Assembly: GCA_964632945.1 (NCBI GenBank)
Contig: CAZWCX010000048.1
Span: 1 to 47,898 of the forward strand
Direction of reading: 5' to 3'
Source of the DNA: CAZWCX01 sp964632945
Lineage (GTDB): Bacteria > Planctomycetota > MHYJ01 > WSZJ01 > CAZWCX01
Length of the DNA: 47,898 bases
How positions within the stretch are numbered: the first letter of the stretch is position 1; the number at the start of each line of letters is the position of its first letter. Both the position numbers and the translations under genes were made by a program. The notes under the pieces were generated by a model, which saw only the letters and a list, made by a program, of their open reading frames with translations, did no database searches and was not told the DNA's origin. Shown piece by piece: positions 32,720 through 42,036 of the stretch.

Positions 32720-34372
32720 CTACTGCTCCTGGAAGGTGGGTGAGCCGAGCAACGCGCCCAGCAGGGAGGCCGCCAGTTCGCGCTTCTTCGCGGTGGTGCC
32801 GATCAGCGTCGCGCAGCGGGCCTCGGTGGCCGCATCCACGCCGCCGGGCACGATCGCATGCAACAGCGCTTCCTTGATCTCCTCGGGGGTCCCGGCCAGG
32901 ATCGACTTGAACGTGTCCTTGGGCAGCACCACCCCCTTGGCATGCCCGGAGGCCAGCGCCAGCGAGAACTGCCACCGATAGACGAGGACACCGGGATCGA
33001 GCCAGGCCTCCCGCTGGTCGTAGTAGCCGGTGGGGTCGGTGCACTGGGCGACCGCCTGCCCCATTCGCTCCAGCATCGACAGCACCAGCGTGGGATCCTC
33101 GACCTCGGAGCCGGTGGCGCGCAGCGCGCTCACGACGAACTCGAACGGCGTCTTGAATTTCATGCGGAAGTTATCGCGGCGATAGAACTGCTCGTCGAAC
33201 AGGATCGCGCGCGTGACTTCCTTCAGGTCCCCGCCGGTTGCGAGAAACACGCCGGCGATCCGCTTGACCAGCGCCTCGTCGGGGTGATCGTGGACGAGGT
33301 ACCGGCACATCTTCCAGGCGATGAAGTCGGCCGTGAGCGGATGCCGGGCCAGCCGGCGGATGATCTCCTCCCCCTCGGCGACCCCGCCGTCGCCGGGAAG
33401 TCGGAGCTTGATCACTTCAATGTTCTTCGGCTGGTCGTCATGGACGTGGTCCCGGAAGAGGAAGTCGATCTCCTTCCCCTCGCCGAACCCGACGCTCCAG
33501 CCGGTGAGCGCCCGCGCGACTTCGATGATGTCCTTCTGGGAGTACCCGCCGGCGGCGTTCTCGTTGCGCACGCCGATCGTGTGCAACTCGAGCAGTTCGC
33601 GCGCGTAGTTCTCGTTCAATCCGCGCTGCCGCTCGAGCCGCTGGACGTACTCCGACTTGCGCTTCTTGTCCTTGCTGCGCTCGAGGATCCCGCGCTCGCG
33701 CTCGTTGAGGGGTCGCTGGCTGAGTACGTTGTCGAGGTAGACCAGCATCGCCGGGTGCTTCGCGCAGGCCATGAGCATGTCCTCGAACCGGCCGAAGACA
33801 TGCGGGCGGACGACCTGTTCCTCGTAGTTCGCGGCCAGGTGCTGGCACTGGTCCTTGCGCTGGTCGATGTTGAAATGATTGCGCCAGAAATTGACCATCA
33901 CCTCCTGGAGCTGCCGGTTGCTGTGCACCGCGCGCAACAGGATCGCCTCGCGCAACTCGCGCATCACCTGCTCGCGGAGGCGGTTCGCTTCCATCTGGAA
34001 CGTGCGTTCCTGTTCCGGAGTCGGCTCCCCCTGCGGCCGGCGGGGACGGTAGTTTTCGATCAGCTCGGTGCAGGTCATGCGCAGCGACGGCGAGGTGCGC
34101 GCCAGCCTCTCCTCGAGGGCGCGGTCGTCGAGGGACGCCGGCTCCAACTGCTCCAGGGTCCACGCCATCCAGCCGCGTCGCAGGACCTCGTCGACCTGGC
34201 CAGGCCGCGGCCCGAAGGCGAGACGGTTGAGGCAGTGAAAGGCGATTTCCCGCTGGGACAGGGGGGCCGACGCGGGATTGCCGGCGGCGGAGGTGGCCTC
34301 CTCCGCGCGCGACGCGGGGACGAGGACGAGGATGGCGAGCGCGGCGACGCCCGCCCGAACGAGACGGCGCAT
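32720..34372 (-). CDS. DUF1800 protein, secreted
   Basis: 550 residues. Residues 1-23 are a signal peptide (MRRLVRAGVAALAILVLVPASRAEE, cut near SRA). The mature part shows the DUF1800 hallmarks: FHCLNRLAFGPRPGQ, FWRNHFNID, HPAMLVYLDN, NENYARELLELHTIGV, YSQKDIIEVARALTGW, and WKMCRYLVHDHP. The ATG at 34372 has AGGAG nine bases upstream and a well-formed promoter about 55 bases upstream, so upstream in-frame ATGs are rejected. It leads the operon DUF1800 -> DUF1501 -> CxxCH protein. The function of the family is unknown. Confidence 0.93.
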   Translation of the reverse strand: MRRLVRAGVAALAILVLVPASRAEEATSAAGNPASAPLSQREIAFHCLNRLAFGPRPGQVDEVLRRGWMAWTLEQLEPASLDDRALEERLARTSPSLRMTCTELIENYRPRRPQGEPTPEQERTFQMEANRLREQVMRELREAILLRAVHSNRQLQEVMVNFWRNHFNIDQRKDQCQHLAANYEEQVVRPHVFGRFEDMLMACAKHPAMLVYLDNVLSQRPLNERERGILERSKDKKRKSEYVQRLERQRGLNENYARELLELHTIGVRNENAAGGYSQKDIIEVARALTGWSVGFGEGKEIDFLFRDHVHDDQPKNIEVIKLRLPGDGGVAEGEEIIRRLARHPLTADFIAWKMCRYLVHDHPDEALVKRIAGVFLATGGDLKEVTRAILFDEQFYRRDNFRMKFKTPFEFVVSALRATGSEVEDPTLVLSMLERMGQAVAQCTDPTGYYDQREAWLDPGVLVYRWQFSLALASGHAKGVVLPKDTFKSILAGTPEEIKEALLHAIVPGGVDAATEARCATLIGTTAKKRELAASLLGALLGSPTFQEQ

Positions 34373-34424
34373 GGCGGAAGGCTCCTGATCGCGGAGGCGC
34401 GGGGTCGGATGGTAAACCGCGTTG

Positions 34425-34453
34425 AGTATATCCATCGAGCGCCGGCGAGGCAA
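34425..34453 (-). promoter_or_regulatory. Promoter of the DUF1800-DUF1501 operon
   Basis: TTGCCT (34453-34448), 17 bases, TATACT (34430-34425) on the minus strand. This is among the best -10 elements in the window. Predicted leader about 46 bases before the ATG at 34372. Confidence 0.6.
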
Positions 34454-34661
34454 GGGCCCCTCACGATCGCGCCGGGGCCGCGGGCGGGCCGATGCGCCGG
34501 GAAGGGCTTCCACCGGATCCCCTGGGGGGACCGGCCGCCCTCGCATCGGGCGTCGCGGGCCGTCGTCCTCGGCGGTACCGGGGGCCTCGCTTCCTCCCCG
34601 CGCCCCGCAGGACGCGAAAATCGACGCATCCGAATCCGGCCCGCCCGGCATGGACGCCCCG

Positions 34662-37600
34662 CTACCGCAGGCTCATCGCCTCGATCGCCCGCGCCACGGC
34701 ATCCCGGTGCCGATCGATGGGGTCGGGAGTCCGCGTGAAGCGGGTCATGCTCGCCGCGATCGCGCGGGGAACCTTGAGCAGGGCCCGGTACCGCAACCGC
34801 TCCTCCTCCGGCAGGCGCGTACCTCGCTCGTCCAGCAGGGCGCGCAGGATCGTCAGGTACTCGTAGTCCTCGATGCCGTCGCGCAACATCTCCCAGCGAA
34901 TGCTCTCCACCGGTCCGGCGAGCACCGGCGCGGCCGGGCGGCCGTCCGCCGCCCCTTCGGGCGGGTAGAGGAATCTCCCGTCCCCGTTCCCCCACGGGGA
35001 ACGCCGGCCCGCGGCCCGCCCATCGCCGGACTCCCAGCTCATCGGATCGTCCCAGGGATTCTGCGGCCGTTCGGGATCCGCATAGGCGGCTTCGCTCGTC
35101 CAGTAGTTCGTCTCCCATACGAGGATCCCCTCGATCCCCCGTTGCCAGGTCTGCCAGAGCCAGACGCGCAGTTCCGTGGCCGGATGGTCGATGAAGAGCG
35201 TGGCATAGGGCGCCTTGGGAGCCGTGCACAGATACCACCAGTGGGATTCCCCCGCGCGCCGCCGTTTCCGGGCCGGTTCGGGATGGTAGGCGTGGGAAAC
35301 CGGACACCAGAGGTTCGGGCCGCCGATCAACTCCTCCTCGACCTGCTCGGTCAGCATGCGGCGAAGGTCGGGGGCCGCATCACGCAGGCTCCGGAACCCG
35401 TTCCGAACGAACTCGTAGTCCTTCCGGTCCGGCTCATCGAACCAGTAGACGAAGGCCTCGTCGAGCCACCCCCTGGCGCGCAGGTGTTCCTGAAGTTCGC
35501 GGGCATAGGCGCCGAAGACGACCTGGTACTCGGGAGTTCCCCCGGCATGGCCGAGCAGGTTCGGTTCCGTGCGCGAGTGGTAGCTCCCCCCCCCGAGCCC
35601 CTCGATCGGGAGGCGGAAGGTGTTGAAGTGGAACTCGTCGATCGCGCGCCCCATGGCGACATCCCAGGCCGACCAGTCGATTTCCGGTCGCAGCGCCCCG
35701 GCCGACGTCGGCTCGAAGTCGCCCCGGGCCAACTCCTCCCCGGTCGCCGCGTCGCGCAGGGTGACGTCGTCGAACCACACGGTCCCCGTCGTTGCGCCGC
35801 CCTCGTCCCACCTCGCCGCCCACAGCCGCAGGGTGACCGAGACCGCCCCCTGCGGAAAATCGGTGACCACACGCTCGAAGTCTTGCCACCCGCCGGTCCC
35901 CTCGACCTCCATGTCGTTGTTCCGCCCGGACATCCAGGCGCCACCCGCGTCGTTGTGCGCGAGGGTCACGATGAAGCGGTGCCCCGAAACACCCGTGCGA
36001 TAGCGGAACCTTAGCCGCAGCCCCGCAGGAGGGATGGTGACGGGCTGGGCGTGGGTGGCCGCGGTCTGGGCCGTCTCGCTGTCATCCACGACCCGGAGCG
36101 AAAATCCGCCGGAATACGGTTGCTGCTCGTCCCGCACCCCCCCATGCCAGTCGCTCGCGCCGGGCCAGCGGACGCGGAATCCGTCGAGCGGCGCCGGATC
36201 GTACGGGGAGATGTGGTGGGCGCTGAAGCTGCGCCAGTACAGGTCGAGCACCGCCCTTCGGTCCTCGATCGTCTTCAGACCCTGGTAGCGCCAGACCTGG
36301 GCGGGCGAGAAACCGAAGGCGGTGGCGCAGGTCATGCGATCCGGCAGGGTGAATCCGTAGACCTCCACTTCGATCGGGACGTCGGCGGAAAACTCCTCCG
36401 CCGTCAAGCGGATCGTCCCGCGGTATCGTCCGGCCGGCGCCGACCGCGGCGCGCGCACGCGCACCCAGAGCGGTTGATTCCGGTCGGCGGGGAGATCGAT
36501 CGGCCGATCCAGGGGCGGCAGGGGATCCGGCCAGTCCCCGACCGCCCCGGCGGCATCGGTGGGCTGCGTCACCGGAACATAGCCGACGCGCAGGATCTCC
36601 ACGGCGGCGGCCGGAAGGATCGCCCCGTCCGGACCGGTCAGGTCCGCGGCCACGGCGGCGAATCCGTGCAGATCGCGCGCCGGCCGAATCACGAGTTGCG
36701 CCGCCTCGACCTCGTTGCGGGCGGTCCGGATCCGCAGCGCCCGACCCTCCGCCCGGGGCGGGGGACGGAAGCGGCTCACCTTCCACCCGGACGGCGCCCA
36801 CCACAGCGCCGTCGATCCGGTGGCTCCCGGCAGGCTCTCCCCGTAGGAGGTGCGGTGCAGTTCGGGAACGGTTTCGGCGAGCTCGGCCCGGAACCGGCTG
36901 CCGTCCCCCAGCGTCAGCCGGAACGTCCACGCCCCCGCGTCCGGCACGAGAAACGGCACGCGCACGGTCTGCGCGCCTGCGGGCGCGTCGATCGCCGCGG
37001 GGCGCGAGACTTCCTGCCCGTCATTGCCCGCAACGCGGAAATCGGGGCGGAGCCGGATCGCGCGCGCGGTGGTGTTCTCGATCCGGGCGACGACCTCGTT
37101 CCGGCCGCCGGGCAGCACATCCCCGAGGTCCAGGATGCTCACGGACAGTCGGGGATCGGTCTCGAGGATCGAGACGAAGCGGGTCCGGCCCTGGAGCCTT
37201 GGGACCGGCGCATCGAGCACGGCGCCGTAACGGTATTCTCCTACCTGGAACGACGGAGCCGGGGCCGACGCCTTCTCCTCCCGCGGCCGCAGTCGGATCC
37301 GGACCTCCGCGGCGGGGAGGAGGTCGTCGGGCAGGACATACTTCCGCGTCCCCAGTCCGGACGCGGGGCCCAACAACCGCCAATCCTCCACCGACCCCGC
37401 GGCCTCCACGAGGAGTTCGCCCGCCACGTACCAGGTGATCGAGACCTCGACCCAGGCGCGAACCTGGCGACGCCCCCCCACGTCGTGCCGATAGACGACT
37501 TCGCTTCCGTGGCCGAACACCCAGCGGTGGGTGTTGAAGGCGCAGCGATGGGAGTGCAGCGGGCGACTGTGATTTCGGGAAGTCGAAGAGAACGGGGCAT

Positions 37601-38210
37601 GAAACTCGTAACTCGCGCCACTCGTGCGTTCGCCTTCCCCGAGGACGATGTCTCCCGCGATCCGGTAGACCGGTTGGACGCGGTACAGTTCCACGGCGTC
37701 GTACGCGATCGTCCCGGTCGTCATCCACTGGCCGAAGCAGAGTCGCGCCTCCTCCGGTTCGAGGGACGACGGAGTCTGGAAAACCGACACGACCGACCGC
37801 CATTCCCCGTCGATCCCACCCAGATCCCGGTTGCAGAAGATCGGTCCCGCGGTGGGGGTACCGCCGCTGCCGTCGATCCTGCGGGCCCGGAATCGCAGCT
37901 CGTAGGGCGCGGAGGGGGCCAGGGGAATCGGCGCGGATTGCCACCGACTGCTGTCGCCACCGTCCCCCGTGACCGCGATCGCGCATCGCCCGTCATCGCC
38001 CCCGGTCCGAAGCCAGGCGCCTTTCTTCCCGGAAAACGACCAGCCGTCCGGTTCCGCCCGACCCGATTCGAACGACGGATTCGGGACTTCGACCGCCTGC
38101 GCGAAGGCCGACCGTTCCGCCGTGGCGCCCCCCCAGAGAACGAACAGGAGGACCAGGAAAGGCGAGCGGCCCATGCGGCCCCTCGGCACGAGGGAGATCG
38201 ATCGGCCCAT
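34662..38210 (-). CDS. Large secreted DUF4091 glycoside-hydrolase-like protein
   Basis: 1182 residues. A signal peptide (PFLVLLFVLWGGATAERSAFAQA) is followed by a carbohydrate-binding-like jelly roll (VPNPSFESG ... about 42-190), beta-rich domains (to about 560), a DUF4091-type N-terminal strand domain, and a TIM-barrel-like catalytic region split by a second jelly-roll insert (GGWQDFERVV ... VWFDDVTLRD, about 790-850). YWFDEPDRKDYEF and the C-terminal MLRDGIEDYEYLTIL are DUF4091 marks; the acidic residues of WFDEP may be catalytic. The ATG at 38210 shares its first base with the TGA of the upstream gene (TGATG) and has GGAG six bases before. An ATG at 38174, also with a GAGGG site, is a good alternative. 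Substrate unknown. Confidence 0.85.
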   Translation of the reverse strand: MGRSISLVPRGRMGRSPFLVLLFVLWGGATAERSAFAQAVEVPNPSFESGRAEPDGWSFSGKKGAWLRTGGDDGRCAIAVTGDGGDSSRWQSAPIPLAPSAPYELRFRARRIDGSGGTPTAGPIFCNRDLGGIDGEWRSVVSVFQTPSSLEPEEARLCFGQWMTTGTIAYDAVELYRVQPVYRIAGDIVLGEGERTSGASYEFHAPFSSTSRNHSRPLHSHRCAFNTHRWVFGHGSEVVYRHDVGGRRQVRAWVEVSITWYVAGELLVEAAGSVEDWRLLGPASGLGTRKYVLPDDLLPAAEVRIRLRPREEKASAPAPSFQVGEYRYGAVLDAPVPRLQGRTRFVSILETDPRLSVSILDLGDVLPGGRNEVVARIENTTARAIRLRPDFRVAGNDGQEVSRPAAIDAPAGAQTVRVPFLVPDAGAWTFRLTLGDGSRFRAELAETVPELHRTSYGESLPGATGSTALWWAPSGWKVSRFRPPPRAEGRALRIRTARNEVEAAQLVIRPARDLHGFAAVAADLTGPDGAILPAAAVEILRVGYVPVTQPTDAAGAVGDWPDPLPPLDRPIDLPADRNQPLWVRVRAPRSAPAGRYRGTIRLTAEEFSADVPIEVEVYGFTLPDRMTCATAFGFSPAQVWRYQGLKTIEDRRAVLDLYWRSFSAHHISPYDPAPLDGFRVRWPGASDWHGGVRDEQQPYSGGFSLRVVDDSETAQTAATHAQPVTIPPAGLRLRFRYRTGVSGHRFIVTLAHNDAGGAWMSGRNNDMEVEGTGGWQDFERVVTDFPQGAVSVTLRLWAARWDEGGATTGTVWFDDVTLRDAATGEELARGDFEPTSAGALRPEIDWSAWDVAMGRAIDEFHFNTFRLPIEGLGGGSYHSRTEPNLLGHAGGTPEYQVVFGAYARELQEHLRARGWLDEAFVYWFDEPDRKDYEFVRNGFRSLRDAAPDLRRMLTEQVEEELIGGPNLWCPVSHAYHPEPARKRRRAGESHWWYLCTAPKAPYATLFIDHPATELRVWLWQTWQRGIEGILVWETNYWTSEAAYADPERPQNPWDDPMSWESGDGRAAGRRSPWGNGDGRFLYPPEGAADGRPAAPVLAGPVESIRWEMLRDGIEDYEYLTILRALLDERGTRLPEEERLRYRALLKVPRAIAASMTRFTRTPDPIDRHRDAVARAIEAMSLR

Positions 38211-39412
38211 CAGCGGCTCCGCAGCACGAGGTCCCAGCTCGGCCGCGTGGTTCCGTCGGCGAACCGCACGCCTTCCGGATGGCAGAGGAGACCGGCCTCC
38301 GTCCGCGGCGACCCGCACCCCAGCGACACGATCCCCCACTCCGCCAGCGAACGTACCTCGCCGGGGGCGGTGACGCCGTCGGCATCCCGGTCATGCCAAA
38401 GCGCCAACCCCGCGAGCTCGGCGCCCGCGAGGCGTCCGTCGCCGTCGTCGTCGAGCGCGCGAAGGGCTGCGTAGCCGTCCTCCCAGAACACCCAAAAAGT
38501 GACGTTGCCGAACATCTGCAACGCGGACGCCACTTGCCCGGTGCCGCGCGGGTCGTGCACGAGCCACGCCGCCTCCGGTCGGATCCACTCCCATTCGCGC
38601 CGGAGTCCTGAACCGTCGAGGTCGAAGCGCACGCGCGCGGAACGGTCGACGAGATCGCCCGGCCGAAGCCCCGGACGGAGCGGGATTGCGATGGGGGTGA
38701 TCTCGCGGATGGGCAGGGCCTTGAGCATGCGAATCCGCTCTCGCAATCGACCGATCTCTTCGGCGTCGCGGTCCCGGTCGAGGAGCGGGATCAGATACTG
38801 AGCGGCCTCGACCGTCACGTAGTTCTCCCCCATCGGGGCGCCGGTCAGTTTCCCCTCCCGCGCCCACCCGCCTTCGACCACCTTCCGATACTCGGGTATC
38901 GCCGCTTCCTTCGCGCCGGACTGGTCCAACACCCACGCGTACCCCAACCGGACGACGGGGTCCTCCGGCGCCTCTTCGACGGCGCGCCGGTAGGTCTCGA
39001 TCGCCTTGCCGAGATGCGCGCGAGCGACCTTCTCCTTCCCGGCATCCTCCGTCACCGTGGCCTCGAAAGGCAGATGTCGCGGCTCGTGGCCGAACCAGGG
39101 CTCGTCGCTCCGGCCCCACGCCCGATTCACCTGCGTGGTCGCGGACTTCGTCGCCCACGCCAGGGCGTGGAGACGCGCCAGCCGGTGCCGGAGCACCGCC
39201 AAGCTCTCCTTGGGGGGTCGCTTCGGGTCGGGTGCGTCTCCCCCGGGAAGCTCGCCGCCGGCTTCCAGGCCGGAGATCGCCTTCTCCACGTTCTCGATCA
39301 ATCGATCGATGGGGACATCCACGAGCTCCGGCGCCGCATAGCGGGCCTCGGCAAGCCCGAGGAGGGCGGTCGCAAACAGGACGATCGCCAGGTAAACCGG
39401 CAGGCGGGTCAT
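38210..39412 (-). CDS. Secreted TPR protein with EF-hand-like motifs
   Basis: 400 residues. Signal peptide 1-23 (MTRLPVYLAIVLFATALLGLAEA). A helical/TPR part includes GKAIETYRRAVEEAPEDPVVR and GYAWVLDQSGAKEAAIPEYR (about 125-165). The C-terminal part holds two calcium-loop motifs, DDDGDG (321-326) followed by AGAEL, and DRDADG (341-346) followed by APGEV, spaced 20 residues apart like dockerin or EF-hand loops. The ATG has GGAG seven bases upstream and a promoter about 50 bases upstream. The gene overlaps the DUF4091 gene by one base, which suggests joint production. The specific role is unknown. Confidence 0.82.
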   Translation of the reverse strand: MTRLPVYLAIVLFATALLGLAEARYAAPELVDVPIDRLIENVEKAISGLEAGGELPGGDAPDPKRPPKESLAVLRHRLARLHALAWATKSATTQVNRAWGRSDEPWFGHEPRHLPFEATVTEDAGKEKVARAHLGKAIETYRRAVEEAPEDPVVRLGYAWVLDQSGAKEAAIPEYRKVVEGGWAREGKLTGAPMGENYVTVEAAQYLIPLLDRDRDAEEIGRLRERIRMLKALPIREITPIAIPLRPGLRPGDLVDRSARVRFDLDGSGLRREWEWIRPEAAWLVHDPRGTGQVASALQMFGNVTFWVFWEDGYAALRALDDDGDGRLAGAELAGLALWHDRDADGVTAPGEVRSLAEWGIVSLGCGSPRTEAGLLCHPEGVRFADGTTRPSWDLVLRSR

Positions 39413-39461
39413 GGCGCCACTCCAAGGACAGGTCGGGAATCCGGGCGGTCGGTCGACGATC

Positions 39462-39490
39462 ACGATACGCGCGGGTTCGACGCCTTTCAA
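39462..39490 (-). promoter_or_regulatory. Promoter of the TPR/EF-hand - DUF4091 operon
   Basis: TTGAAA (39490-39485), 17 bases, TATCGT (39467-39462) on the minus strand, about 50 bases before the ATG at 39412. Confidence 0.55.
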
Positions 39491-39573
39491 GGGTCCACCG
39501 CGCCCGGGAACATGGGAACGTCCGCGGAGCCACCCACCGGGACCAGGAACCCGCCCGATGCCGGAAACCCGGG

Positions 39574-39599
39574 AAAAACCTCTCCCCTCCGCGGGGGAG
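39574..39599 (-). terminator. Intrinsic terminator after the ABC-2 permease gene
   Basis: On the minus strand, CTCCCC pairs with GGGGAG around a six-base loop (39599-39582), followed after three bases by five T residues (39578-39574). It is the only hairpin-plus-T-run in the window that looks classical. It lies 264 bases beyond the permease stop and upstream of the next promoter. Confidence 0.55.
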
Positions 39600-39862
39600 T
39601 TCCCGCCGCGGGCGGCGACCGCAACCCGGCTCCGGCAGCGAATCAAGACGTCTCACATCCGGTGCCTGACGTCCTCGTCTTCGAGGAGGGCGACTCCCCG
39701 CGCAACAGCCCCACACTTCGGATTTCAGGTCGAATCCTTCCCGTCTCAAGGGCAGACGGCACCACCCGCCGACACCCGCGCCGCCCGCGCCGCGACGCAC
39801 CGGACACGCTTCACCCCCGGAGAAGTTCCGCGTCATTCCGGATTCGCTCCGAAGGGCGATCC

Positions 39863-40591
39863 TCAGTTGCCCGACCAGCACGACTCCAGGCGCGCCGCGG
39901 TGCGACGGAAGGCCCAACGCACGAGCAGCGCGAGCACCGGCAGGCCGCCGACGAACAGCCCTAGAACCAGCAATTGGTAGAGATACGGCGGAAGGCCGAG
40001 GGCGCGGAACAGACTCAACGGAATGGCCAATCCGGCCGCGAGGCTCAACAGGAGGGACAGGTACGACACGGCGATCGCACCGGCGGCCGAGGAACGGGCG
40101 GCTCCGAACCCCAGCGAGGTCGCGATCGCGAGCAGCAGCACTTCGATGGGGAAGAGAAGATTGAGCACCATTCCGCTCCAGCCGGGCAGGTCGGAGGGAA
40201 AGCCCAAGCGCCACGCCAGAGCCAGATAGTCCACCACTCCCAGATCTTCGACCAGGAGCACGGTGGCCACCACGGGGAGCAGGCGAACGGCGAGCTTCGC
40301 GGCAAGGATCCTGTGCGCGGAGTAGGCGGACAGGATCAGGCCTTCCCCCGTCCCGCGATCCCGCTCCTCCTGAACGCAGGTGCCTACGAGGGGAGGAACA
40401 ACCGCGAATAGGTACACCGTCAGCATGCTGGTGCCGTACCTCCAGAACTGCGCCTCTCCGCCGACGAGATCCATCGCGAGCAATACCGCGAAGGCTGTCA
40501 CCAGCGCCACGCTGCCCCAACCGACGAGCGTGCGTCCACGGCCGGGCTTCCGCGATTCCGCCAGGAACACCGGATCGTCCGACCATGACAT
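39863..40591 (-). CDS. ABC-2-type membrane permease without a neighbouring ATPase
   Basis: 242 residues with about six membrane segments (for example VALVTAFAVLLAMDL, LTVYLFAVVPPLVGT, IEVLLLAIATSLGF, YQLLVLGLFVGGLPVLALL). The N-terminus PVFLAESRKPGRG and the block VQEERDRGTGEGLILSAYSAHRILAAKLA match ABC-2 permeases (often NPVxxRE and ERExGTxExLLxTPLSxxEIxxGK). GGAGG lies eight bases before the ATG at 40591. No ABC ATPase is next to it; the preceding gene on the strand is a TPR protein 62 bases away. It could use an ATPase encoded elsewhere. Confidence 0.8.
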   Translation of the reverse strand: MSWSDDPVFLAESRKPGRGRTLVGWGSVALVTAFAVLLAMDLVGGEAQFWRYGTSMLTVYLFAVVPPLVGTCVQEERDRGTGEGLILSAYSAHRILAAKLAVRLLPVVATVLLVEDLGVVDYLALAWRLGFPSDLPGWSGMVLNLLFPIEVLLLAIATSLGFGAARSSAAGAIAVSYLSLLLSLAAGLAIPLSLFRALGLPPYLYQLLVLGLFVGGLPVLALLVRWAFRRTAARLESCWSGN

Positions 40592-40653
40592 GGTCGTGTC
40601 CTCCGTTCTCGGGTCGCGCGTCGCCCTCCGGCCCGCATCGCCCGCTCGGTCGA

Positions 40654-42036
40654 TCACTTTCCCCCGCCGGGTTCCTGCACCCGGCGCGCCCGCGCGGCGA
40701 ACTCCTCGGCTTCGGCGTCCGCCCCGCGATTGCGGCACAGTTTCTCCAGGACTTGCAGGTTGAGCAGCAGCCGGTGCCCCGAAGCGGCGGGATCGGCCTC
40801 GATGAGTTGCAAGTGGCGTCGGTAGAGCGTCTCGGCCAATTCGTGCTTGCCGCGCATGCCACAGATCCCGCCAAGCGTAAAGATCGTTCCGGGCGGGAAG
40901 TCCCGCGTCCGGCTCAGGAATGCCTCGAGGAGCGGATCCGCACGTTGCAGGATCGACTCGACCTCCGCCGTACGACCCTGCCGGAAGACGCGAATTCCTG
41001 CGCGACCCAGCGCCTCCGCGAGCAACTCCCACTGCTCCGGTCCGGCGCTCCCGGCGATTTCGATCGCCTCCTGGAACGATCGTTCGGCGTCGTCCGGGCG
41101 TCCCAACCGGTCCTGGATCCCGCCGAGTTCGAGGTCGACCCACGCGACCTCGGGATGACGGGCGCCGAGGGCCCGCCCGAGCAGCTCCCGATGGCGGGCG
41201 TAGGCCGCGGCCGCCTCATCCAGGCGCTCGGTCTGCGCGCACAGATTCGCCAAGGACCTGAGCGTGCCGGCGAGTTCCCGCGCGTCGCCGGCGCCGCTGC
41301 CCTCGCCCGCCGCGATCAGGCGCCGATACAATCGCTCCGCCGCGTCCGTGCGTCCCGCCGCGACGGAGCGCACGGCCAGAAGCCGGCAGACGCGCAGGAC
41401 CTCCGGGTCCTTCGGACCGCGCAGCGCTTCCAGCCGCGTCCGCTTGACCTCGAGCAACGCGCTGGCCTCCTCGTACTGCCGGCGATCGTTCTGCGCGTCG
41501 CTCGCAAACTCCAGCAGGTCGAGGACGCTCTCGGCATCGAGACCGCGTGTCTGCTCCAGGAGGGCGCGGGAGCGGACGAATGCGACCACCGCTTCGTCGG
41601 GGCGGCCGAGTCGATGGTGCAGAACGCCGAGCGTCTTGAGGGCGCTCCCCAGGTCGTCCGGATCGACCCCGTCGACTTGCTCCCGCAGGCGCACGAGTTC
41701 GGCGTACTGCGGAAAAGCCTCCGCAAAGCGGCGGTGCACGAGGTAGAAGAGGCCGAGCTCCTGTACGCACTCGGCCGCTCTGCCGTCGGAGATGCCCAGG
41801 CGCCGGACTTCGCGGACGGCGGTCTGCAGCTCCCGCTCCGCGACTTCCCCGCGGCCCTCCTTGGCCGCGGCCCGGCCCCGTTCGAGATGGATCGCCCAGG
41901 CGCCGAGCGCGCCTTCGGCGCGGAACAGACGCGCGATTCCGACCGCGCAGATCAACAGGTAGATCAGGATCGGAATGGACAACGCCGCCAGGCAGGCCGG
42001 GGCATGACGCAGAAGGCGGTCCGGGAGGATGGTCAT
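40654..42036 (-). CDS. Membrane-anchored TPR protein
   Basis: 460 residues. One membrane segment near the N-terminus (about 15-36: CLAALSIPILIYLLICAVGIA), then TPR units throughout (for example ECVQELGLFYLVHRRFAEAFPQYAELV, SALKTLGVLHHRLGRPDEAVVAFV, TLRSLANLCAQTERLDEAAAAYARH). Related in style to the long TPR tails of planctomycete kinases but without a kinase domain. No Shine-Dalgarno is visible before the ATG at 42036; a promoter-like pair ends six bases upstream, so the mRNA may be leaderless. It probably forms an operon with the ABC-2 permease. Confidence 0.85.
   Translation of the reverse strand: MTILPDRLLRHAPACLAALSIPILIYLLICAVGIARLFRAEGALGAWAIHLERGRAAAKEGRGEVAERELQTAVREVRRLGISDGRAAECVQELGLFYLVHRRFAEAFPQYAELVRLREQVDGVDPDDLGSALKTLGVLHHRLGRPDEAVVAFVRSRALLEQTRGLDAESVLDLLEFASDAQNDRRQYEEASALLEVKRTRLEALRGPKDPEVLRVCRLLAVRSVAAGRTDAAERLYRRLIAAGEGSGAGDARELAGTLRSLANLCAQTERLDEAAAAYARHRELLGRALGARHPEVAWVDLELGGIQDRLGRPDDAERSFQEAIEIAGSAGPEQWELLAEALGRAGIRVFRQGRTAEVESILQRADPLLEAFLSRTRDFPPGTIFTLGGICGMRGKHELAETLYRRHLQLIEADPAASGHRLLLNLQVLEKLCRNRGADAEAEEFAARARRVQEPGGGK

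Larger units (their letters stand above)
39413..39862. other. 450-base intergenic region
   Basis: No credible gene on either strand: open frames here are Arg/Pro/Ser-rich shadows. It carries a minus-strand terminator for the upstream ABC-2 permease gene and a minus-strand promoter for the TPR/EF-hand gene (both listed). The part from 39600 to 39862 shows nothing else I can support. Confidence 0.6.

Noticed and set aside
36051..38474. 807-codon open frame on the plus strand
   Set aside because: Antisense to the DUF4091 gene; Arg/Gly/Pro-rich with no domain.
39411..39980. 189-codon open frame on the plus strand in the intergenic gap
   Set aside because: Low-complexity Arg/Pro/Ser/Thr composition, runs antisense into the permease gene, no ribosome-binding site.
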